Positions 57,132-64,000 of a stretch of DNA of 64,000 bases are shown here, one piece after another. Location: the NCBI GenBank assembly GCA_016703225.1, contig JADJCM010000010.1, positions 220,734 to 284,733 on the forward strand. Reading direction: 5' to 3'. The stretch is from Lysobacterales bacterium. GTDB lineage: Bacteria; Pseudomonadota; Gammaproteobacteria; Xanthomonadales; Ahniellaceae. Position numbers and translations under genes: made by a program. How positions within the stretch are numbered: position 1 is the first letter of the stretch; each line of letters opens with the position of its first letter. Under the pieces are notes generated by a model, which saw only the letters and a program-made list of their open reading frames with translations, had not been told where the DNA came from and made no database searches.

Positions 57132-57150
57132 CTACACATCCGATGTGTAG
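57132..57150 (+). promoter_or_regulatory. Palindromic operator of the third vapBC module
   Basis: A perfect 19-base palindrome with nine-base arms CTACACATC and GATGTGTAG around one C lies eight bases before the vapB start and next to its GAGG. It is probably the autoregulation site. Confidence 0.6.
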
Positions 57151-57158
57151 AGGCGGCC

Positions 57159-57512
57159 ATGGCCACGAACAAGACTCCGAGATCCGCTGCAGTGTCTGCG
57201 GCGAAGCGCAGCCATCAGGTGCGCACGAACATCGTCATCGATCGCGAGTTGGTGGACGCGGTCAAGGAGCGCACCGGCGCGAGGACGGCGCGAGAAGCTG
57301 TTCAGCGTGCGCTGGAGCAAGCGGCCGCTCGATTCACGCTCGCGGATCTCCAGGCCATGATCGATCTCGATGCCATTCGTCCCGGATACGATCCGGAGGA
57401 TCCGACGGCGGAAGATCGCTACGTCCAAAGCGCCGTCGCCGAGCCTGCCGCGGACTATCGTTCCGGGCGAGTCGAGCCATCGAAAAAGCGAAAGCTTGAT
57501 GATCGTCGATAG
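57159..57512 (+). CDS. vapB: VapB-family antitoxin (DUF2191-like)
   Basis: The 117-residue protein has RTNIVIDRELVDAVKERTGAR followed by TAREAVQRALEQAA, a ribbon-helix-helix-like pattern of the VapB/DUF2191 type. It differs from the AbrB-like VapBs elsewhere in the window. The C-terminal part is basic (SKKRKLDD). It overlaps vapC by 14 bases. Confidence 0.78.
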   Translation: MATNKTPRSAAVSAAKRSHQVRTNIVIDRELVDAVKERTGARTAREAVQRALEQAAARFTLADLQAMIDLDAIRPGYDPEDPTAEDRYVQSAVAEPAADYRSGRVEPSKKRKLDDRR

Positions 57513-57900
57513 TTCGATCTGGATTGATGCGCTCAGCAGGAAGCAGACCGAAGCCACTTTGCGACTCAGGGAGGTCGTGGCGGACGGCGAACAGGTTTCG
57601 CTGCTTCCCTGCATCATTCAGGAGGTGCTGCAGGGTTCGAACAATGCCGAGCGCTGGGCCGCATTGGCCGGAATCCTCGCGAAGCTGCCGGTCCTGCGCG
57701 TGGCGGACCCCGCGGAGACCGCGCGCAGGGCCGCTTGGATCTATGCGCGAAGCCGCTGGTCGGGCCACACGCCGCGAAGTCCAATTGATTGCTTGATCGC
57801 GGCTTCCTGCGTCGAGAGCAGGGAAGTACTTCTGCATTCGGATCGTGACTTCGACGCGATTGCCCGCATCGAGCCCGCACTGAAGGCGGTTCGGGTGTAG
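57499..57900 (+). CDS. vapC: VapC-type PIN-domain toxin, third copy
   Basis: The 133-residue PIN protein has MIVDSSIWIDALS with the first acidic residue, LLPCIIQEVLQGSNN, the SPIDCLIAASCVE motif, and LLHSDRDFDAIA. It is a distinct lineage from the other two VapCs. The start overlaps the antitoxin gene. Confidence 0.84.
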   Translation: MIVDSSIWIDALSRKQTEATLRLREVVADGEQVSLLPCIIQEVLQGSNNAERWAALAGILAKLPVLRVADPAETARRAAWIYARSRWSGHTPRSPIDCLIAASCVESREVLLHSDRDFDAIARIEPALKAVRV

Positions 57901-57965
57901 CTGCCATTCGGTTCCGGTTCGGTCGCGCTTGCTAGACTCCGCGCCTTGTTCCGGAAGCCCTCCCG

Positions 57966-59303
57966 ATGACCTATCGCACCCGCTTTGCCCCGAGTCCCAC
58001 CGGCCTGCTGCACCTTGGCGGGGCGCGCACCGCGCTCTACTGCTACCTCGAAGCGCGCAAGCAGAACGGCACCTTCATCCTGCGCATCGAGGACACCGAC
58101 CGCGAGCGTTCGACCCAGGAATCGGTGAACGCGATTCTGGACGCGATGGAGTGGCTCGGCCTCGATTACGACGAGGGGCCGTTCTATCAGACCGAGCGTC
58201 TGGATCGCTATCGCCAGGTCGCGCAGCACCTGGTCGCAGATGGCAAGGCCTACCGGTGCTGGTGCAGCAAGGAACGGCTGGAAACGCTGCGCGAGGCACA
58301 GATGGCGAACAACGAGAAGCCGCGCTACGACGGCAAGTGCCGCCATGTTGCCGACGCAGTCGAAGGCGTGGTGCCGGTGATCCGCTTCAAGAATCCGCAG
58401 TCCGGCACGGTGGTGTTCGCGGACAAGGTGCGCGGCCGCATCGAGATTTCGAACGAGGAACTCGATGATCTGATCATCTGGCGCTCGGACGATTTCCCGA
58501 CCTACAACTTCGCGGTCGTGGTCGACGACATCGACATGAAGATCACCGAGGTGATCCGCGGCGACGACCACATCAACAACACCCCGCGCCAGATCAACAT
58601 CTACTACGCCATGGGCCACGAGCCGCCGGTGTTCGCGCACTTGCCGATGATCCTCGGCCAGGATGGCGCGCGCCTCTCCAAGCGCCACTGGTGCGGTCAA
58701 CGTGATGAACGTGCCGCGACGACGGTTTTCTGCCGCACGCGTTGCTGAACTACCTGGTGCGCCTCGGTTGGTCGCATGGCGACCAGGAAGTGTTCTCGCG
58801 CGAGGAACTGGTCCATCTGTTCGATGTGCGCGACGTGAACCGTGCGCCGGCACGTTTCGACATGGACAAGCTGCACTGGCTGAACCAGCACTACCTCAAG
58901 ACCGACCTGCCGGAGAAAGTCGCGGCGCATCTGATCCCGCACCTGGAGGACCTCCACTACGCGATGGCGCACGGACCGAAGCCGGCCGAGATCGTGATCG
59001 ACGCCGATTCCGCGGCGAAGCATCTGGTTGCGGCGCAGCGCCGGCGCTCGAGCTGCGCACGACGCGCTGGCGCGATCGGCGAAGGCGAATGGTCGCCAGC
59101 CACGGTGGATGCCGCGCTGCGCGCCGCGGTCGAGAAGATCGGCGTCGGCCTCCTCGGCAAATCGCGCAGCCGCTGCGCGTCGCGATCACCGGCTCGCAGG
59201 TGTCCCCGTCGATCGACCAGACCGTGTACCTGACCGGCCAGAAGCGGCGCTCGCGCGCATCGACGCCGCGGTGCGCCACTGCCAGCGCCAGCAGGCGGCC
59301 TGA
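57966..59303 (+). pseudogene. gltX: Glutamyl-tRNA synthetase (multiply frameshifted)
   Basis: The frame from ATG 57966 gives a good GltX up to about 58690: [32 protein letters not shown] and [11 protein letters not shown] (KMSKS-like). Extra bases near 58690 and 58710 shift it. The next frame resumes with [20 protein letters not shown] and ARFDMDKLHWLNQHYL, and further shifts precede IAQPLRVAITGSQVSPSIDQ and a last stretch ending in QAA. About 30 residues seem missing near 59000. GltX is essential, so errors in the sequence are likelier than a true pseudogene. Confidence 0.85.
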
Positions 59304-59304
59304 G

Positions 59305-59783
59305 ATGAGTCCGCTGCGGCACGGAGGGCATCAGCATGCGCATGCGCCCGTGGCGTTCGTGCACGCGGTGGAGGCGGCCTGCGCTGCGCGTAGCCTCAAG
59401 TTGACGCCGATGCGCGACGCGTGCTGGAGCTGATCGCGGGCCGCGGATCGCCCGGTCAAGGCCTACGAACTGCTCGACCAGTTGCGCCCGGACGTGGGCG
59501 CGCTGCGCCGACCCCAGGGTCTACCGCGCGCTCGACTTCCTGATCGAGCACGGCTTCATCCACAAGCTCGAATCGATCAACGCCTTCACCAGTTGCCATC
59601 ACCCGGCGGAGCAGCACTCGGTGCCGTTCTTCATCTGCGACCGCTGCGGCGTGGCCACCGAGTTCTGCGATTCCAGGGTGGCGTCGATGCTGGTGGCGCA
59701 CGCCGACTCGCTCGGATTCACGCCGCACGCGCAGACGCTGGAAGTGCACGGTGTCTGCGCATTGCCGGGTGGCGGGCGCATGA
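59305..59783 (+). pseudogene. zur: Fur-family regulator, probably Zur (multiply frameshifted)
   Basis: Pieces in three frames make a Fur-family protein. VAFVHAVEAACAARSLKLTP (N-terminal helix), PVKAYELLDQLRPDVGA, RALDFLIEHGFIHKLESINA (winged helix) and HSVPFFICDRCGVATEFCD with the zinc-binding cysteines. The hallmark SVPFFICDRCG and lack of the Fur HHDH pattern favour Zur, which represses zinc uptake. Single-base indels occur near 59420, 59455, 59505 and 59767. The stop overlaps the next start (ATGA). Confidence 0.75.
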
Positions 59784-61099
59784 GGCCGGGTGCTGGCTGG
59801 CGTCTGGTTGTGCGCGGGGCTGGCCGTGGGTGCCCAGGATTTTCCGATCGACGCCAAGCCCGGGCCCCGCGCAGAGCACCAGCGAGCCTGCGCGCGAGGC
59901 AGCCGCAGCGCCGGCGGCAGTTGCACCCGCAGCGTTGCCAAAGACGCCGATGGCGGTGGTGGCCCGACCATGGACGCAGTCGCGGTGACGCTGTTGCCGA
60001 TCATGGCCGCGGGGCCGAAACCACGCCGCTATCGCTGCTCGGTCAGTCGGTGCGCCGGGAACACGCGCCGAATTGCACTGGGCGTCCGGACAAAGTTTTG
60101 ACGGCACCGTGGTGACCACGCCGGTAATCGTCGCGCACGGGACAACGGCGGGCCGCGCATCTGCTTGACTGCAGCGGTGCACGGCGACGAACTCAATGGC
60201 ATCGAGATCGTGCGCCGCCTGATGAATGAGTTGGATCCTGCAGGCCTGTCCGGCACCGTGGTCGGCGTGCCGATCGTGAACTACCTCGGCTACGCGCGCG
60301 GCTCGCGCCTGCCGGATCGGCGCGATCTCAACCGCTATTTCCCGGGCACGACGAGCGGCAGTTCGGCCTCGCGCATCGCGCACAGTTTCTTCTCTGAAGT
60401 GGTGTCGAATTGCCAGGCGCTGGTGGATTTCCATACCCGGATCCTTCGATCGCAAGAATCTGCCGCAGGTGCGCGGCGACCCGCGCATCCCGGCCGTGCT
60501 CGAGTTCTCGCGCGGCTTCGGAGCGACCGCGGTACTGCATTCGCCGGGTTCGCGCGGCATGCTGCGCCATGCCGCGGTGGCGGCCGGCATTCCGGCCACA
60601 TCACCTTCGAGGTCGGGTCGCCGATGCTGGAACCGGCCGAGATCGACCATGCGGTGCAAGCCCTGCACACGCTGCTGCACAAGATGGGCATGACCCGCAG
60701 CTTTCGCATGGGCCGAGCCGCAGGCGCTGTTTTACGCGGCCAAATGGGTGCGCTCGGGTAGCCGTGGCATGCTGTTCTCCGAGGTGAATCTTGGCGACCG
60801 GTGCGCGTCGGCCAGCGTCTTGGCAAGGTCATCGACCCGGTGCAGAACAGCGAGCGCGCGATCGTGTCGCCGGTGCAGGGCAAGGTCATCGGCATGGCCC
60901 TGAATCAGATCGTGCTGCCCGGTTTTGCTGCCTATCACATCGGCGTGCAGACCGACGAGCAGCAGGTGCGCGAGGCCGCCACGAATGACCCGCAGAACGC
61001 CGAGGCCGCCGCCGCGGCTGGCGATGAATCGGCGGAGACCGAGGACGGCGATGCCTCGCCGATCGAGACCCGCGCGACGACGAGGACGGCGAGCGCTGA
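59780..61099 (+). pseudogene. Exported M14/AstE-like desuccinylase-aspartoacylase family protein (multiply frameshifted)
   Basis: Pieces in several frames form one gene: a signal peptide (LAGVWLCAGLAVGAQ), SLLGQSV, then CLTAAVHGDELNGIEIVRRL with the H-x-x-E zinc site, LPDRRDLNRYFPG, a VDFHT-like third ligand, ITFEVGSPMLEPAEIDHAVQ and a C-terminal beta-domain with GKVIGMALNQIVLPGFAAYH. An acidic tail ends at 61099. This is the AstE/ASPA family of zinc carboxypeptidase-like hydrolases. Substrate is unknown. At least six indels are needed to join it. Confidence 0.72.
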
Positions 61100-61102
61100 G
61101 CC

Positions 61103-61489
61103 TCAGTGCCCCTGCGCGAATTGCGCGAAGGTGACGTAGTGCCCACCGGGATCGATGAAGCCGGTTTCCTCGGAGCCGTAGAAGGTGCTGCGCCGTGGCA
61201 TGTACACGGCGTGGCCGGCGAGAGCGGCCTCCACCGCCGCGAGGTCGGGCACTTCCATGAACAGGAAACCGCGGCCGCGCGCGGCCGCGCGCCGCATGTC
61301 CGCGGCCAGCGACGCGCAGCTCTGCAGCATCACCTCGACGCCCGCACAGTCGAGGATGCAGAAGCCGAACCGGTCGCCATCCGGCACATCCATCACCTTG
61401 ACGAATCCGACCGCCTCGAAGAACGGCAGCGAGGCTTCGATGCGCTCGACGAACAGGATCGGGGTGGACTTGCGTACGGTTCTAGACAT
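61103..61489 (-). CDS. VOC-superfamily (glyoxalase/bleomycin-resistance-like) protein
   Basis: The 128-residue protein is intact, with STPILFVERIEASLPFFEAVGF at the N-terminus and SEETGFIDPGGHYVTFAQF at the C-terminus, the beta-alpha-beta-beta-beta pattern of vicinal-oxygen-chelate proteins. Metal ligands typical of glyoxalase I are only partly present. GGAG precedes ATG 61489. It converges with the M14 gene. Confidence 0.8.
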   Translation of the reverse strand: MSRTVRKSTPILFVERIEASLPFFEAVGFVKVMDVPDGDRFGFCILDCAGVEVMLQSCASLAADMRRAAARGRGFLFMEVPDLAAVEAALAGHAVYMPRRSTFYGSEETGFIDPGGHYVTFAQFAQGH

Positions 61490-61558
61490 CGGGGATCTCC
61501 GCAGGAGGTGGCATGATGCCCGTCGCCGCGTGGCCGCTGCAAGCCAGACGGCTCGGCG

Positions 61559-62458
61559 TCAGCGTGCACGCGGCGGCAGCGAGCGCAGGTAAGCCCAGAG
61601 CGCGCTCAACTCGATGTCGTCCATGTGCCGCAATTCGCGCCAGGGCATGACCGCGTCGATCGCGCTGCCGTTCGGGCCGCTTGCCTTCGCGTATCGCGCG
61701 GAAGAAATCCGCTTCGGACCGGTCAGCAAAGGCCGTTCGCGTGGTGTCAGGTTCGCCGCAGCGATGAAGTCCGGCGGCGTGCCCGGGATGCAGCCGCCCA
61801 CCAAAAGGTGGCGCCGGCGGCCGATGCAACCTTGGGCGACGTAGGCACCGTAGGCGACGTCTGCTGTCGCTGGCGGCGCTGGTGCGCCACGGCTGGCAAG
61901 TGCGTGGTCGATGCTCCCTGCCTTCCACACCGGCAGTTGCCCGAACAGGTACAGCACGCGGCCCAACGGTCCGATGCGGCTTGCGGGCTGGGTCGTGGTC
62001 ACCGGCGGGAGTTGCTTCAGGTACCCGAACAGTGCGACCACATCCACGTTCGGAAATAGCGCGAAATCCTCCGCGGGCATGACCAGCAGGGGACGGCCGT
62101 CGCGAGCCACGGCGTGGCGCAGCGCGTGCTCGAAGCGGGCAAGGTCGTGCGTGGCACGCCGCCCGGGGTCAGGTTCAGCGTGTAGACCACCGTCCACCGG
62201 GCCGGCATCGATCATGTGTTCGCCCACATCAACTCCGGGCCGTGGCAGCCAGTGCAGCCGCGAGTGCGCGCGAGGTTGCTCGCCACGAGCGATGCGTTCG
62301 GGCGTGACGGTGTCCTCGATCGCCAGGCGAGGCCAATGGGAAATGTCGGTTGCGTGCCTGCTCAGAGCGAAACCACGCGAGTCCGAACACAGATACGGCG
62401 AGCACCACGCACAGCGCGGCGAGGCGGATCGAAGAAGAAAACGTAACGGGGTTCTCAT
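61559..62458 (-). pseudogene. Dihaem c-type cytochrome (multiply frameshifted)
   Basis: The frame starts at ATG 62458 (MRTPLRFLLR) and, after one shift, continues with a membrane anchor (LAALCVVLAVSVFGLAWF). Two haem sites are visible after correcting indels: GCTGCHGPELMW near 62250 and GCIGCHG near 61830. DVVALFGYLKQLPPVTTTQ and MPWRELRHMDDIELSALWAY are typical of cytochrome c in oxidase-like or alcohol-dehydrogenase complexes. The group II intron ends about 30 bases upstream of the start. Confidence 0.72.
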
Positions 62459-62527
62459 CGAGACTCTCCGTCTGGGAAGGTGCAGCCTTGATCGCGACCA
62501 GAGACGCGCCTCACGGCACACCCGCAC

Positions 62528-62560
62528 AGATCCGGCGGGCGTGATTGACGCACCGGGCTC
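62528..62560 (-). ncRNA. Group II intron domain V (catalytic hairpin)
   Basis: The minus-strand sequence GAGCCCGGTGCGTCAATCAC followed by GCCCGCCGGATCT matches the 34-nucleotide domain V hairpin of intron RNAs: GAGC start, CCGG stem and closing GGATC. One stem G appears missing. A domain VI-like arm follows (62490-62526). Confidence 0.65.
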
Positions 62561-64000
62561 CACCTTGGGTGATTGGCGGCAAAGCGCACGCTCGGCCACG
62601 GATGGCTGATGCGTGCAGCAGGCAGGTAGTCGGCGGCGATCTGAGTCGTGCGACTCCGGGTAGTGTTGGCCTTCTGACTGCGTCGATTCAAAGTGCGTCG
62701 CCAAAGAACGACGACGTGAATTGCCGGAACGCGTCCAGCGCCCGGAAGTTGGTGGGCACCGCAATGGTAGCCGAACCACCCGCGCACGACCTGCGCCAGC
62801 CAGCGCCCGCGCTCAGGGATCGCCCAGTGCATGCCGCCGTTTGAACGCTTAACTTTGATCCGCGCCAGCATCGCCCGCGAGCGATCCCGACGCGAATGTC
62901 GTTGCAGCTTCGGCTGGAAGCGCCCGTGCAAATCCTCTGCACAAATGTGCGTGAAGCCGAGGAACGTGAACGTCTCCGGTTTGCTCTCGCCCCGCCGTGC
63001 GCGAGCCGGTTGAAACGACCAAACTCGAGCATGCGGGTCTTCTCCGGATGCAGCGTGAGCAAGCACGTAGCCAACCGGTCGCTCATCGCCCGACGGAACG
63101 CTTCACGGCCTCGTCGCGGTACTCGAAACCGAGCACGATGTCATCGGCACTAGCGCACCACGATCATGCGGCCGCTGCGCGTGGCGTTGCCGCCCCTGTC
63201 TGGCCCCCGTCAAACGCATAGTGCAGATAGATGTTCGCCAACAGTGGCGAGATCACCACCTTGCAGCGTGCCTTCCAACGTCTCTCTCTGACCGATCCAT
63301 CTTCCATGACACCGGCGCGCAGCCATTGCCGGATCAGCTTCATGACCGGGGTCACCGATCCGATGCGCCACGGAACGCAGCAGCCAGTCGTGGTCCACCG
63401 TATCGAAGAACCGCTCGATATCGGCATCCACCACCAGTTCACCTTCGCACGATCCGCACTCCGACCGCAGGCATCCAGCGCATCGTGTTGGCCTTTGACC
63501 GAGGCGGAATCCATACGAGAAGCCGAGGAAGTCTTCCTCATACACAGCGTTCAACACGCTCACCAGCGCCGACTGCACGATCTTATCTTCCAGCGCCGCG
63601 ATGCCCAATGGGCGCAGTGCGTCCATCCGCTTTCAGGATGTACTGCCGTCGCGGAAGCCTTCGGTCGATACGTGCCGCGATGCAAGCGTTCATGCAGGCT
63701 GCGCAGATTCGATGCTCGATTGGCCTCGTAGTCCCGCCACGTCACGCCATCAATTCCAGCGCCGCATTCTTCTTCAGCGTCAGGAACGCCGCATCAGCAG
63801 CTTGGGCGTGACTTGATGCGGATGTGAATCGCTCCTGCCTTTCCTGCCTTGCTCTTTGCCGCACGCGTTGGAGTGACCGCTGCACGCTTTCCCGGCTCTG
63901 CGTCCGGCGTGGATCGCTCCGCGCGCGTTCCCCTTGGCCCCAGCCTTCGCTCCATCGACTCCGCACTCGTCCCGAGCTTGTTCGCCGACTTCATCGCTAC
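62553..64000 (-). pseudogene. ltrA: Group II intron reverse transcriptase/maturase (frameshifted, partial)
   Basis: Pieces in several minus-strand frames form a LtrA-type protein: LTLKKNAALELMAWRDYEAN (start of RT), RPLGIAALEDKIVQSALVSV and NAVYEEDFLGFSYGFRLGQ (RT0-RT2), ISPLLANIYLHYAFDG (RT4 region), LHPEKTRMLEFGRFNRLA, and the maturase end with GFTHICAEDLHGRFQPK and PARISHPWPSVRFAANHPRW. The YADD box is broken by an indel. The 5' end lies at or beyond the window edge. Confidence 0.78.

Larger units (their letters stand above)
62488..64000 (-). mobile_element. Group II intron with degenerate reverse transcriptase (5' end beyond window)
   Basis: On the minus strand the element runs from the window edge through a reverse transcriptase/maturase reading region and ends in ribozyme domains V and VI at about 62488-62560. 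The exact 3' splice site is near 62490 but not certain. It is inserted just upstream of the cytochrome gene. Confidence 0.75.

Noticed and set aside
62553..64000. Retron reverse transcriptase partner of the Septu-like pair
   Set aside because: The RT has group II intron features (maturase end and domain V) and is 55 kb away from ptuAB.

Overview
The window is a high-GC, gene-dense piece of a gammaproteobacterial chromosome. The best fit is Lysobacterales/Xanthomonadales. That assignment is an inference from gene content: FolE2, a class III PHA synthase (phaE/phaC), DUF3011 proteins, IPTL-CTERM-like proteins, a FimX-like protein, the mtaD-ubiG-gph row, and lysine/alanine-tailed HU. No 16S rRNA or complete tRNA is present. 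Most of the window is core metabolism and informational genes. Small accessory insertions are set between them.

Left part (1-20.7 kb): the start of a secreted hydrolase is cut by the window edge. It is followed by an orphan 3' half of tRNA-Phe with its terminator, which looks like the attachment-site end of an integrated element lying off the left edge. Next come a PQQ-type sugar dehydrogenase, an NTF2-like protein, a Ca2+/Na+ antiporter, a PilP-like protein and radA. A two-gene Septu-like (ptuA/ptuB) defence module sits between radA and alr. alr is translationally coupled to dnaB, and dnaB carries a roughly 491-residue intein in its Walker A motif. After it come a class III cyclase-FHA protein, a DUF3011 protein, typA, a lysoplasmalogenase-like gene, ppiB and a three-gene lipoprotein/M48 protease operon.

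Middle (20.7-45 kb): an aminotransferase, hicBA, mdh, prpB, then about 2.9 kb of accessory DNA (tandem IPTL-CTERM-like paralogues and vapBC), then prpC. So the methylcitrate genes are split. Further on are a DUF4139 protein, a prolyl oligopeptidase and a possible integron-cassette remnant (truncated RibD_C reductase plus attC-like site). The polyhydroxyalkanoate cluster is phaE-phaC with opposing phaB1, phaR and phaB2. Then come gluQ, htpX, a degenerate GGDEF/EAL FimX-like protein, and divergent epmB/efp, which make and modify elongation factor P. Two REP-like doublets sit in convergent intergenic gaps.

Right part (45-64 kb): mtaD-ubiG-gph, folE2, HU, an Hpt protein, a Uma2 endonuclease, murB-pyrD, vapBC, queA-tgt, another vapBC, then gltX, a Fur/Zur-type regulator, an M14 carboxypeptidase-like gene, a VOC protein and a dihaem cytochrome c. 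A decayed group II intron with its reverse transcriptase closes the window. There are four type II toxin-antitoxin modules in all. From about 58.68 kb onward nearly every gene, including normally essential ones, carries several single-base indels. Isolated indels also occur at 50.71 and 55.21 kb. This is more likely poor sequence quality near a contig end than true pseudogenisation, so reading frames there should be treated as reconstructions.
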